Below, in pieces: positions 24,984-36,428 of a stretch of DNA of 64,000 bases. The stretch is from positions 1 through 64,000 of the forward strand of contig JAQSEB010000076.1 in NCBI GenBank assembly GCA_030063045.1. The letters run 5' to 3'. The notes under the pieces were generated by a model. It saw nothing but the letters and a program-made list of their open reading frames with translations. It had not been told where the DNA came from and did no database searches. The first letter of the stretch is position 1. Each line of letters starts with the position of its first letter. The translations under genes were made by a program, and so were the position numbers. Origin of the DNA: Pratylenchus scribneri (taxonomy: Eukaryota > Nematoda > Chromadorea > Rhabditida > Pratylenchidae).

Positions 24984-25910
24984 TTTGGGAAATCAAGAAA
25001 AGTGGAATGGAATGAATTGGATGGAAATGAAAGATTTTGGCCATACTGAGCAATGCCAACTCATCAAAAGTGGTTGAGAATGTTTAAATGCACTTAAGGC
25101 AATGGAATACATTTTTTAAATAGGTTTATAATGGAATATATTTATTCCAAAAAAAACAGTATTTAGTTCATTCCTTTATAGCGTTTCTTAAAAATAAAAT
25201 AATGCAAAAAGAAGATGAAAGAAAAAGGGAATAGAAAGAAGTACGGTATCGAACATTTTATTTGTTCCATTTCCATGCCGGAAAGTTTTAATTTTTGTTT
25301 CATTCCGGAAAGTTTATTTATTTTATGTTTCTTACCGGTTGTTCCGGAAAGTTTATTTTTGTTTCTTTCCGGTTGTTCCGGAAAGTTTATTTATTTTATG
25401 TTTCTTTCCGGTTGTTCCGGAAAGTTTATTTTTTTATGTTTCTTTCCGGTTGTTCCGGAAAGTTTATTTATTTTATGTTTCTTTCCGGTTGTTCCGGAAA
25501 GTTTATTTATTTTATGTTTCTTTCCGGTTGTTCCGGAAAGTTTATTTATGTTTCTTTCCGGTTGTTCCGGAAAGTTTATTTATTTTATGTTTATTTCCGG
25601 TTGTTCCGGAAATGTGTTTCCTTCCGGTTGTTCCGGAAAGTTTATGTTTTAACTTTATGTTTCTTTCAGGATTTTTTTGACTGTTTCATTCAGTTGTAAT
25701 TTTTCTATTCCAAAAAGTCTTAATTTCCTCTCCTATGTCCTACCTATTTCTCTTTTTTTTACATTTAATTAACTGTATGGAATGCTTTTTCCAAATTTCA
25801 ATATGAATAAGAAATCTGTTCTATTTTATAAAATTTATTAATAAAAATTGGTAAATTTAATTATGTGTAATAAATATTAACAATCGTGAACTGTCTTATA
25901 CATTTTCTTG
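24984..25910. other. Gene-free interval with satellite
   Basis: Promoter side of the TIL gene, then the S4 satellite (25278-25672) and about 240 bp of AT-rich DNA. The long open frames here (25215-25699) are translations of the satellite and are not genes. Confidence 0.7.
25278..25672. repeat. About 39-bp TTCCGGAA satellite (S4)
   Basis: About ten units. Each has TTTCTTTCCGGTTGTTCCGG followed by AAAGTTTATTTATTTTATG, with length changes between units. It combines the TTCCGGTTG part of S2 with the GGAAAGTTTATTT part of S1, so it looks like an intermediate or mosaic of those units. Confidence 0.95.
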
Positions 25911-26077
25911 TCAATAATTTCGGATAATTATCGGCTTTCTTTCCTCATCGGTTCCGCAACCAGTAGCCTTCTTGCAAAGCCATACGAACAGTACAATGGG
26001 AAGGAAAATAATCACAATTGGTCAGTCAATTCGAAAAATGAGCACGAGAGCCACAGAGACAATTGAGAGGAGGAAAC
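25911..26077 (-). pseudogene. Broken exon of a membrane protein
   Basis: Behind a good acceptor (CAG at 26080-26078) one frame gives two strongly hydrophobic stretches (FLLSIVSVALVLIFRID and PIVIIFLPIVLFVWLC) and a charged tail with KKATGCGTDEERK, ending TGA at 25913-25911. Between the hydrophobic stretches is an in-frame TGA (26024-26022), one base from TGG (Trp). No matching upstream exon was found before the next gene. It is either a pseudogene fragment or a gene with a sequence error. Family not recognised. Confidence 0.4.
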
Positions 26078-26489
26078 CTGAAAAAATAAAAGATTTTAAT
26101 GTAGATTAATTGGAGTTTACAAATTATAGCTGCAAAACGGAACCAGAAAATTTTGTTATTTGTAGAAAGCCATCGATTGATTGATTATGAATGAATTATG
26201 ATATGTCAATTTTAAAGTAGATCGTGAATTAAAGTGCTCAATATTCAGTTTAGTTACAGAGTTAAATGGGAATAAATGAGACAATTTTAGGTATAAAAAC
26301 TCATGAATTTTAATCCGCTGATCAAAATATTTTTATTCACGAATAAAAATTAAATTTAAAAATGAAAGAATAAAATTTATCAAAATTGAAAAATAATTGT
26401 TAATGAATTAATTTGATTGAAAACTGCAAATTTGAATTCATTATATGTAAAATTTAAATCGAAATTTTTTAGTAAGCCCTTCGCCATTC

Positions 26490-27972
26490 TCATATTCGGG
26501 ATGTTCCAACTTCTTCCTCCTCTTTTGCCCTCTTTATTCTTTTATTCTGTTGAACCAATTGTTGCCGCCGCTCTTCGATCTTTGCATTGATTTTATTCAA
26601 TTTCGCTGTTATTTTTTGGCGATCATTCCCATCAAATTCACATTTTCCCAATTCATTCTCATATTTTGCCTTCAATTTTCGCAAATTCTCCAAATATGCC
26701 GGATTATTGCAAATATGGGCCAAATTTTCTTCCAATCTTCGGCGAACCACTTCCAAATGTTCGAAGCCTTCAATCTTAAAAACAAAAGGGAAAATATATT
26801 CATTTCTTCCTCATTATTACCATCTTCAATCCATCTTGGCATTTTCTTTCGGCCTCAATAAATTTGCGCAAGCATGTTAGGAAATATGCCTGTTTGTTCA
26901 TCACAGATCCCAATGATTGACGGTCGCCTTTTCCTTCATAATATTTTCGCAATTCCTCCAAACATTCCAAAACACGTTGAAAATTGTGCGTTTTCCTTAA
27001 TTTTGGAATTATAAGTTAAATTCTCCAATTAACTGACTTGTAAATTCGGACGAGTCTTTTGTGAAAAATGGCCAAATTTCTCTCATGTTTTTGTTCATTC
27101 CCAGTTGCTTTCATTTCGCAAATTGCTTTCTCACAAATAAATGCGGCAATTGTTGCGGCAATGGATGTTTTATTTTCGTTAATAGAATCATTGAACTGTT
27201 GGGAAAAATGTTTAAGACATTTGACCGATCTTGGACTGACCAATTTATTGCAGAAATTAATTTTTGCGGAGATCTCAATTTTGGCCATTAGTTCGGCATT
27301 GGAAATGACTGAATTGGTGGCGCCAAATTCACTTTGAACTTCTACAAATATTTTTATTTTTTTCCGAACATATTCTCGCCATACCTCACCTTCATCCTCG
27401 GCCTCTTCCTCCGTGTCAAAAAATGCATCCAAATCGTTGGCCACGGTCCCTTCAATTTCGCTCTGTGTTGCCAAAGATGAGGGCGGACGATTTTCCTTGA
27501 ATTCTTCATCTTCATCAATCTCTTCTTCTTCCTCATCGCCTTCCATTTTGGCCATAAACTTCAAAAATATGGGAAATTAATGAAAATTAAATATTCATCC
27601 TAACCCCGTCCATTTTCTCCTCGAAATTTGCAATTTGTTCACGCATTTTGGCATTTTCCCATTCCAAAAGTTCATTTCTTTCCATTAATTGGCCAAAAAG
27701 TGAAATTAGTTGGCTAAATTCCTTAAAACAGAAATATAAATAAGAAAAATAAAGAAAATAAATTCCACCTGGGCCTCTGCAATTCCCAATTCAATTCGGG
27801 CCAAATTCCGTGCCGAAATATCTTCAAATTCTCGCCTATACGCATTCTCCTCTTCCGAATCCGAACAATTGGTTGCATCGCATTCGTTCAACAATGCGCA
27901 TTTTGAGCGTAAATTCGCCAAATTTATTGAAGTTTTTTCTAACATTTTATGTAGATTTTGTGTAGAGGACAT
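26490..27972 (-). CDS. Coiled-coil protein, function unknown
   Basis: Five exons: 27972-27769, 27721-27605, 27558-27038, 26995-26821, 26774-26490, giving 433 aa. All junctions are GT-AG with matching phase; introns are 42-47 bp apart from a larger one at the end. The first 110 residues are helical and leucine-rich. Then comes a Glu/Asp-rich block (GDEEEEEIDEDEEFKEN) and a second acidic stretch near TEEEAEDEGE. The middle is a helical region. The C-terminal 130 residues are highly charged with heptad-like leucines and basic runs (KRIKRAKEEEE), typical of coiled coil. No catalytic motif or signal peptide is seen. Likely a structural or nuclear scaffold protein, but that is a guess. Confidence 0.7.
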
Positions 27973-29081
27973 TTTCGGGGAATAATTGGAAAATTACTTT
28001 ATTGGATAAATGAGTTTTAGTAAGGTAAAATGAGAGGTGGAAGAATAAATTGATTTTTTTATGGGTAGGTAGATTTTTGAGGAGTTTTTTGTGGTAGAAG
28101 AATTTTAAAATGAGAGCAAACTGTGGTGGAATGGTCCATTTTATTATAGAGGCAAATGAGGATTGAGGAAAGCGATTCTTTTTGCCACGGGCAAAAATTG
28201 ATTGTTTTATTCTTTTGATTTGAATTTGACCTAATACATAGTATGGTGAAGGGGGTATGGTATTCTATGAATTGGAGTCCCTATAAAATTATTTTTTCAC
28301 AAATTGCTTATGCAGTTTTCGAGTGAGTATGAGTACTGATACTGAGTATATTGAGCATATCTATTTTTAATTAAAATTTTCCGGAAAGTAGGCGGAATTA
28401 ATTCTTTCCTGTTAAAACTTTCCGGAAAAAGGCGAATTTATTTCTTTCTGGTTAAAAATTTCCGGAAAACAGGCGGATTTATTCTTTCCGGTTATTTCCG
28501 GAAAACAGGCGGAATTAATTCTTTCCGGTTAAAACTTTCCGGAAAACAGGCGGATTTATTCTTTCCGGTTATTTCCGGAAAACAGGCGGAATTAATTCTT
28601 TCCGGTTAAAACTTTCCGGAAAGTAGGCGGAATTAATTCTTTCCGGTTAAAACTTTCCGGAAAGTAGGCGGAATTTAAAACTTTCCGGAAAATAGGCGGA
28701 ATTTAAAACTTTCCGGAAAGTAGGCGGAATTAATTCTTTCCGGTTAAAACTTTCCGGAAAGTAGGCGGAATTAATTCTTTCCGGTTAAAACTTTCCGGAA
28801 AGTAGGCGGAATTAATTCTTTCCGGTTAAAACTTTCCTTAAAAATAGAGCAAATTGAGAATGGTCAATTTTAAAAGCAAAAAGAAATGAGTAAGGTCTAA
28901 TTGTTTTATTCTCTTTTTTTGAATTTGATTCTGACCTTTTGAAAACGAAATAAATGAGCGAATAATTTAGAAAAAAATAAATTTTGAATTTTTTATTCAA
29001 AATATTCCAAGATATATTTATGGCAATACATTAAAAACAGAAATGTAAACAATAAATTCATTCAAATATTCTCTTTCAAAT
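27973..29081. other. Gene-free interval with satellite
   Basis: About 400 bp of promoter-side AT-rich DNA, then the S3 satellite 28371-28838, then about 240 bp with no supported gene. Confidence 0.7.
28371..28838. repeat. About 40-bp TTCCGGAA satellite (S3)
   Basis: About a dozen units, each with CTTTCCGGTTAAAACTTTCC, GGAAA, and CAGGCGGATTTATT or GTAGGCGGAATTAATT. Some units lack the TTAAAAC part. The same unit type lies at 35115-35515 in the same orientation and at 53605-54003 inverted. Confidence 0.95.
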
Positions 29082-29370
29082 TTATTTTCCCGCGCATTGA
29101 GTCCATAGAACGCATTTTGCACCAGGTTGACCATTTTCTCGCACAAATCCGGGCAAACAAAAGACAAGTGGGCTGACAAAAGCAGGCGGCACAAAGACAA
29201 CATGGGCGAAATAAATCTGGGGCCGGAATTTGTTGGCAAGTTGCATCCAATTGATGGCATAATTGTGAATCGTAGCAGCGGGTTTCGTACTCATTTTGAC
29301 CGCATTGAAGGGATAAATGGATGTAGAAAAGGAAAATTAAAGAAAATAATAGAAAATCAATTTTGGTCAT
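29082..29370 (-). pseudogene. TIL-like secreted protein gene with a frameshift
   Basis: From the ATG at 29370 the frame gives a signal peptide (MTKIDFLLFSLIFLFYIHLS) and a cysteine-rich run (LQCGQNEYETRCYDSQLC and CFCQPTC). At about 29152-29166 the homology moves to another frame, which reads LPGFVRENGQPGAKC and ends WTQCAGK then TAA. PGFVREN followed by two spaced cysteines is the typical end of a TIL domain. So one reading frame starts the domain and another finishes it, with no splice sites to explain the change. Either a one-base sequence error in a T-rich run or a recent pseudogene. No restored protein is written here. Confidence 0.55.
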
Positions 29371-31054
29371 TTTTAAAAGGCAAATTTTTATAAAATTTAA
29401 TTTAAATTATTTGGAATTTGCTTGGAATTTGGTCTGATTCTATAATTTGCCCTGAGGCCTTTTTCAATATTTCTCAATGATAAAATCAAATCATTGATAT
29501 CATATCAATGATTTGTTGTTTCAATATAGCTTGATAAGTTTTCTCAATGATTTGATGGAATTTATCATATGTCTGTTTCAATTTTATCAAATCATTGATA
29601 TGAGAATAACTTGAGAAAATCAATAAATTTTGTTGATTTCTCATATGATTTCTCATATTTCTGTTTCAATATAATACAAAATCATATCAATTACTTGATG
29701 AAATTCATACATTAATTAGACTGTTGATGAAGGAAAGAAAATTCGTTGAAAAATAATTTTAAAAATATGGGAAATATATTTCTAGGGGTAAATTGATGCG
29801 CTGGACGCGATTCTGAATTCACATTTTTTATATTTTTTCATCCTGGTAAGATATTGCCACATGTTAAAACAAAGTGCTATCAAGACATATTTTATAACAA
29901 ATTTTTATATAGTCAATAGGTTTATTTGACGTAGCTTTAAGAGAATTAAATAAAATGCTATCATGTTATTATAATTGCCTACAAATGATATTATGTTTTA
30001 AATGTGTGAAATCTTACCAAGATGAAAATTTTACGGTCTAATAATTCTATAAATTTGATTTTTTCATAATTCTATAAATTTGATTTTTTCATTTAAATTT
30101 TTTCATTTAAAAATATATCATTAGATTCAATTGTTTAGTTGCATTGAATTAAGCTATATACATATATAGGTATTCCAAAAAAATGCCATAGATACCTCAT
30201 TTGTTTTTTCATTGGAAAATTTGATCAAATTGTCAAGATAATGAAAAATGGAGCATAGAATTATACTCAGCGCATTCAACTTACCCCTAAAATTTATATT
30301 CCATTTTTTAGAGCACTTGATAATTTCACTTGAGAAAATCATATCATTGATTTTATATTGAAACAAAAATTTGATGAATTGATTTTATCATATGATAAAA
30401 TTCATCAAGTCTCTATCAAGTCATTGATTTTTATTTGATTTTATCAACTCATTGATTTTTTAAATATTGAAACAAAAATATGATAAATTCCATCAAATCA
30501 ATGAGAAAAAGTCATTGATTTGATGAAATTGAAAAAGGCCCCTGCCCTTTCTTTATATATTCCAAGTTGATTGTGTGATGGATGAATGTTGGAGAAAGCT
30601 ATAAAAATCTAACAATGGAATGGAATGTGGCCCAAATATTCAAACAAAATTTTTATATTCCTCAAATGTCTTTTGAGTTAAAGAATTCGAAAGAATTCCG
30701 ATTGAAGTGTGGGCGGTCATTTTTAATGAGATGATTAATCTTTTAATAATTTGCAAATTGCAACAAATGGAATGTCAAGAATGTTTTTAAATATATTAAT
30801 AAATATTTAATAATTTGAATATTCCAATTATTGCGCATAATTATAGCCAATGGAGAAATGAGTGGATCCAGTAGAGAAAGTATTTAAAAAATTCTCGCGT
30901 TGCTTGAAGACAAATTATTGGTCCGGATGGCCTCCAAATTCCGAATATTTTATCATTTATTTAGGTTTATTCCTCAGATGAATTTGATGCAAAATTATTT
31001 TTTAAACATTTTCCATTTAGAATTTCTCTACAAATTTGATTAAATTAAATTAAA
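29371..31054. other. Interval dominated by an inverted-repeat element
   Basis: No gene supported. It holds the element at 29456-30540, then about 500 bp of AT-rich DNA that probably includes the promoter of the zinc-finger gene at 31055. Confidence 0.7.
29456..30540. mobile_element. 1.1 kb inverted-repeat element rich in ATCAATGATTTGAT-like motifs
   Basis: Begins GGCCTTTTTCAAT and ends with the exact complement ATTGAAAAAGGCC. Both outer 200-300 bp are packed with short permutations of TCAATGATTTGATGAAATT and TATCATATG on both strands, so each arm can fold on itself and on the other. The centre (about 29720-30290) is less repetitive and non-coding. Likely a non-autonomous DNA element. The flanks show TGCCCT near each side but no clean target duplication. 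Confidence 0.6.
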
Positions 31055-32470
31055 ATGGAAAAGTGCAAAGCTGAGACACCCATAGATGGAAATTCCACCG
31101 AAAAAGAAAATGGGCAAATGCCTGATGCTGGCCAAATGCCGAATGAGGCCCAAAATGTTGTTGGTGGCCAAATGCTGAATAATGCCGAAATTGTTGACCA
31201 AATGCCGAATGAGAATGAGGCCATTGCGCCGGACGAGGAAGAGGAGCTGGCAAATCCGCGTAAAAGATACAAAAGATACAAATGCAGGTTCAAATGGGGC
31301 AATTTTTTTATTTATAAAATAATTTCTATTGATTAGGCATAATTTGTTTCCATTTGGAATAATTTATATAATATTAAAAAAAACTTGAGTTAAAATAAAA
31401 AAAAGTAATAATTCCATCTTTTCAAATTTCAGCAAATGCTCGGCACGTTTTGGCGACAGATTCTGTTTGAGAGGGCATGAGGCAATTCACAAACGTCGTA
31501 AGTTTTGATTCAAATAATCTCCACAATCTCATTAAAATCATTCAGGCGGAAATCCTGCATATCCAATCAATTGCCCATATTGTAACGCCTCTTTTGACAA
31601 TAAGAATGCTTTAGCGGCTCATAGACGGATCCATGGAGTCAAGACGCAACCAAAGGTAGGAGAATTTTTATTGAGTAAAGATTATACTGTTTCAATGGTC
31701 GTAGACCCCCAGCTCATATTGATAGATCACTTTTAGAGACGCATGGTTTGATAAATATTTGGCTTAGATTTAACCAGTTTTAAAAATAGGTTTTGAACCA
31801 ATAACCATAAGATAGTTTAAACGGTTTAATACCCTTCAAATGTGGGCATAGGGTTTGGGGGTAATCTTTTCGCCATTTTCATTTTCTTTTTCCAAATTAA
31901 ATTTTATATACTTAATTAAATCTTTCTCCTTTTCAAAGGCGAAAGTGGTTCGTGGTCCTGGTCGTCCCAAGGGCAGCACAAAACGCAATCGCCCTCATCA
32001 GCCAAACAATGATGGAGCCGAAGACCCTCAGCCAAATAATGATGGTGCCGAAAACCCTCCGGCAAACAATGATGGAGCCGGAGCCGAAGAGGGCAACCAT
32101 GCGGAAGTGGAAATCATCGAGCCACCCAAGGTGAGTTCCAATTCCAATAAATGAATTTTGAATGAATTATATTTTATTCCCATCAGAAGCGCGTTGGTCG
32201 CCCTCGCAAATTGGTCCCACGACGTGTCGCCGCCGCCCACAATGAATTATTGGTTGCGGATGCTGCCAATGCCAATGCTCCCGGTCCTTCATCCGCCGGT
32301 TCTGCTGGCCCCTCGTCCATCTCGACCATTGTGAAAGAATGTGCCAAATCGAATGGGGTAAATTTTAAAATATTTAAAAAGCAAACAAAACACAAAAATA
32401 GGTCCTTCATAACATTGAACTGCGCGACAATGATGCCGTCTGCAAAATTGGCAAAATCGAATTCCGTTGA
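31055..32470 (+). CDS. Zinc-finger and AT-hook DNA-binding protein
   Basis: Six exons: 31055-31287, 31433-31497, 31546-31655, 31939-32130, 32187-32357, 32402-32470, giving 279 aa in frame (TGA 32468-32470). Two C2H2 fingers: CSKC with HEAIH after 12 residues (split by intron 1) and CPYC with HRRIH after 12 residues (exon 3). Two AT-hook-like cores follow: RGPGRPKGS (exon 4) and VGRPRKL (exon 5). Between them are imperfect Asn/Asp/Gly/Ala/Pro repeats (PNNDGAE). The N-terminus is acidic with GQMP-type repeats; exon 1 ends in a basic KRYKRYK patch. It is probably a nuclear transcription or chromatin factor binding AT-rich DNA. Intron 5 is 44 bp; intron 3 holds an R3 repeat. The family member cannot be named. 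Confidence 0.8.
31680..31860. repeat. Dispersed repeat R3 (GGTTTAAACC-rich)
   Basis: In intron 3 of the zinc-finger gene, with phrases such as AGTTTAAACGGTTTAATACCC. Related stretches lie near 17710-17900, 32870-33070, 38960-39130 and 49770-49850, always near phrases on AACCGGTTT or GGTTTAAACGG. Non-coding. Limits are loose. Confidence 0.5.
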
Positions 32471-34183
32471 ATGTTCGGACATCCATTGAAGCGGCACACA
32501 ACAAAATGGGAATAAAGAAGAATGGATGAACAATTTTTTGGGATGATTTAAAATAAAACACTTAATAATATCGACAATTCCTCTTCAATTTTTAAATTTC
32601 ATTTAATATTTTGGGTTCATCCTCTCCGATTTGACTATTTAAATAAATTTTGATTTATCAACAATTTATAATGGATTTGGACTTAATCTATAGACATAAA
32701 AAGGTTTAGATAAATCTCAGAAAATCTTGGAATTTTTGGGGTAATATTTTGCGTTTGAGTCATTGGCCAAGTCCTAATGAAATGATGGGATACAGAGAAT
32801 TTGAATAATTTTGAAAATGGCAAATTTATTGGCTTAAAGGTTTGTCCTGTATTCCCAAATTCTGTGCCCATTCGATAGATCTCATCAATACGCATCGAAT
32901 GGTATATAATTTATCATAGTTTGGTCAAATTTAAAGGGTATTAAACCGTTCAAAACAATTTCGGTTTTTGGTTCAAAACTAAGTTAAAAATGGTTTAACC
33001 CATGAAAAAAGATAATCAAATTATTTTTCTTGAAGAAATCAATGGGTATAGGGTTTAGGTGTCTAGGAGAAATCGCTGAACCGCTTAAGCTTTTCGGCAA
33101 TTTTAAAATTTATTCGGCAATTTCAATGTTTTTGTCGGCAAATTAAATATTTTATCCAATTTTAAATGATTTCAAAAATTCCAATTATTGCCAATTTTTC
33201 TCCGATTTCATTGTTCATCGATGATTCACACAACAAAAAGTACGAAATTGGCTTTCTCAATTGAATTTATTAAACAGCCAAACAAGGAAAGGATCTTTCT
33301 TTTGGCCAAGTCATATCCCCCTTCCCCCACTTTTCACTTCATTTCACTTTTTACCCCCATTGGCCCCATCATCACATTTCCCCCGTCCATTTTTGCTTCC
33401 AATATTCTTCCCATTTAGTTTTCACTTCCCATCCAATTCCATTTCAATCGTCCGTCCATTCCCCAACAAACCCTTGGGGGCCATTTGGCTGGCACCATTT
33501 TTTATTCACAGGTCAACATCAACACAACATCGACGGCGGACGGCTTCCCCTCTCCACCTTTTCTTTTGGCCCCGATTGTATTAGTGTATGGGGAAATTGG
33601 CCAAATGGATGGGAAGGGGGAAGGGAAGGGGAAGGGATGGTGTTTTGTAAGAAGTGGAAGAAGTCATTTCCATACCCTTTTAATTCTGCGATCTTCTCCA
33701 CCGACCAACACGATGTGATGCTGGCCTATGGGCCATCCGCCCGCCTTTCCCCTTTTAATTTTAAGGACAATGCTAATTTGCATTTCATTCTCACATTTTT
33801 GACCGTTTTTGCCCGGTGCCAACTTTTCCAAAAATCAAAATTGGCTATTTCCTGGGCCTTCTGGGTTATTCATTACGAATTGGGGTCCCGCATCCCACTC
33901 CAATAAATTATTTCGACACTAATTTGGCATCCATTTTTAATTAAAACTTTCCTTAGTTCTTACCGGTTAAAATTTTCCGGAATAGTTGGTTGCCTATATA
34001 CTAAAATAAGATAAAATGAATGACGCACCCCTTAAACACCTAAGCTCTTTTCGAAAAATTTTGAGATCTGAATTCATAGAGATTGCCTTTTTAATTTAAT
34101 CCAATTACATCTTCCCTTTTTTTTATTTTAATAGCCATTTAAAAATTATTAATTCCAATTTCCAACTGTGCACTTCAATTTCA
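32471..34183. other. Gene-free interval
   Basis: Contains an R3 repeat (about 32870-33070), then a pyrimidine-rich block at about 33290-33560 whose open frames (for example 33261-33584, Pro/Phe/Ser-rich) reflect composition rather than a recognisable protein, and a remnant of S3 satellite at about 33945-33985. No gene supported. Confidence 0.6.
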
Positions 34184-36428
34184 ATGGGCAGTTTATTTGG
34201 TGGATGTCCGGCTTGCGAAAAATGCCCTGAACGACCGTGCTACCCTCAAGTAAATTAAATATTGTATAAAAATGTGTATTTTCATGAATTTTATTTAAGG
34301 TGACCGTCTACATTTTGATTGGCATTTTGGCCTCCTCCTTCATCATTTTGTCGATTGCCTTGGCCTTTGGTTGCTACCGGCTTGGACGTTTTCGAGGCTA
34401 CAAAAGAGGCGTGAAGAAAGGCGAAGATTTGGAGGTGGTGTTATTTAATTTTTGGGGATACGATATATTAGAAGGAAACATGCCATTCCTTTGAATTGAG
34501 GTCCCAATAAATTTTTATTGTCTACGGTTTTCGAGTATGTAGAGCACTAATTTGGCATCTATAAACTTTCCTGAAACAGTGGGCATTAATTCTTTCGTGT
34601 TAAAACATTCCGGAAACCAACCGGAACAAACTTAGATTAAAACTTTCCGAAACAAACTTAGATTAAAACTTTCCGGAAACCAACCGGAACAAACTTAGAT
34701 TAAAACTTTCCGGAAACCAACCGGAACAAACTTAGATTAAAACTTTCCGGAAACCAACCGGAACAAACTTAGATTAAAACTTTCCGGAAACCAACCGGAA
34801 CAAACTTAGATTAAAACTTTCCGGAACAACCGGAACAAACTTAGATTAAAACTTTCCGGAAACCAACCGGAACAAACTTAGATTAAAACTTTCCGGAAAC
34901 CAACCGGAACAAACTTAGATTAAAACTTTCCGGAAACCAACCGGAACAAACTTAGATTAAAACTTTCCGGAAACCAACCGGAACAAACTTAGATTAAAAC
35001 TTTCCGGAAACCAACCGGAACAAACTTAGATTAAAACTTTCCGGAAACCAACCGGAACAAAATTAGATTAAAACTTTCCGGAAACCAACCGGAATAAACT
35101 TAGATCAAAACTTTCCGGTTAAAACTTTCCTATAAACAGGCGGATTTATTCTTTCCGGAAAGTAGGCGGAATTATTTCTTTCCGGTTAAAACTTTCCGGA
35201 AAACAGGCGGATTTATTCTTTCCGGTTAAAACTTTCCGGAAAACAGGCGGATTTATTCTTTCCGGTTAAAACTTTCCGGAAAACAGGCGGATTTATTCTT
35301 TCCGGTTAAAACTTTCCAGAAAACAGGCGGAATTAATTCTTTCCGGTTAAAACTTTCCGGAAAACAGGCGGATTTATTCTTTCCGGTTAAAACTTTCCGG
35401 AAAACAGGCGGATTTATTCTTTCCGGTTAAAACTTTCCGGAAAACAGGCGGAATTAATTCTTTCCGGTTAAAACTTTCCGGAAAACAGGCGGAATTAATT
35501 CTTTCGGGAAGACATTCGGGGTTGCCTGTATGCTAAATTATAAAAATGGATGAAAATTTTTTTGCCCTTGCTTTTAGATAGGAAAATTGCCTCAGGAAAT
35601 ATTTTGAATATTTTCTTTTAATGAAGGCGATTAAACAATGAACATCGAGATAAATATTCATAAATTCCCCAATTTTTCAGCGTCAACGCCATGTAGAAAC
35701 GGAAAATGTGGCAAATCAACGGCTGGCAAATCAGAACAGCCTTTTGGCACTGACATTGGCACGTGTCAAAATGGAACCGGGATGTGGCATGGAAATTGAG
35801 GAACGACTGATTGGAGGGGGAGTCACCGGAGGCACAATCGACGGGAAAAATGGACAACCGGCGACCGGAATGCTTTTGTTCGATGGAACTCCACAGTCCC
35901 CTCAGACGCCTCAACAACAACGGCCATTCCATGGAATTCAACAGCAACAAATTGTGCCTCATCAGCAAGGAACCCCGCAATCTCGAATGAATCAAATTGG
36001 TCAGTCAAAAATAATTTGTTTTGAATTAAATTTTGTAAATTATTTAATTAAATATTTTTAAATGAGTGGTAAATTTATAGAAAAATTTTTCTTCAAGAAA
36101 AAGTATCTTTTTTAAGGCCATATAACTTGGCCAGCCAGATCAAGCTTTTTAAGTCCATGCATGGCCCTAATTCTTATAGTTATGACCAAATTATATGGTC
36201 CTAAAAAATAATTTTTCGGCGAAAAGTTTTTATCATTACAATTATTTTCGTTTTCGGCATAGATATTTCTTACAAAAATATAATTAAATTAAATTTTTTT
36301 TAATTCTTGAAGTTAAATATATTTTTGTAATTTTAGAGAATCCAATGGCCCAATTCCAATACCAGTCGATCAATCGCAGCAGCAGCAAACGCTTCAACAA
36401 TTCGTCGGAAGGAACATTTATTATTTGA
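34184..36428 (+). CDS. Single-pass membrane protein with Cys-rich N-terminus and Gln-rich tail
   Basis: Four exons: 34184-34249, 34300-34434, 35681-35999, 36337-36428, giving 203 aa in frame (TGA 36426-36428). The N-terminus has four cysteines in CPACEKCPERPCYP, then one membrane segment (VYILIGILASSFIILSIALA, about residues 25-44), then a basic stop-transfer stretch (RLGRFRGYKRGVKKG). The cytoplasmic part is polar and ends in a Gln/Pro-rich region (SPQTPQQQRPFHG and QQQQIVPHQQ) and a Ser/Asn-rich tail. There is no cleavable signal peptide. The family is unknown. Intron 2 (1.25 kb) is almost wholly S2 and S3 satellite. Confidence 0.7.
34562..35515. repeat. Inverted S2 satellite abutting S3 satellite, in an intron
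   Basis: About 34610-35115 is a run of the S2 unit reading CAAACTTAGATTAAAACTTT then CCGGAAACCAACCGGAA, the complement of the array at 13887-16170. At about 35115 it changes directly into S3 units (CTTTCCGGTTAAAACTTTCC, GGAAAACAGGCGGATTTATT) up to 35515. Two unit types joined without spacer suggest common origin or recombination between arrays. Confidence 0.95.

Noticed and set aside
25215..25699. Overlapping 113-145 codon open frames
   Set aside because: They translate the S4 satellite in all three frames.
27354..27400. 43-bp intron (GTATGG to TTTGTAG) in the coiled-coil gene
   Set aside because: Removing it would shift the frame away from the long open coding sequence that follows, so the stretch is kept as exon.
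33261..33584. 107-codon Pro/Phe/Ser-rich frame
   Set aside because: Reflects a pyrimidine-rich stretch; no similarity, splice structure or signal peptide.
35618..35995. 125-codon frame on the minus strand
   Set aside because: Antisense shadow of exon 3 of the plus-strand membrane-protein gene, whose exons join in phase.
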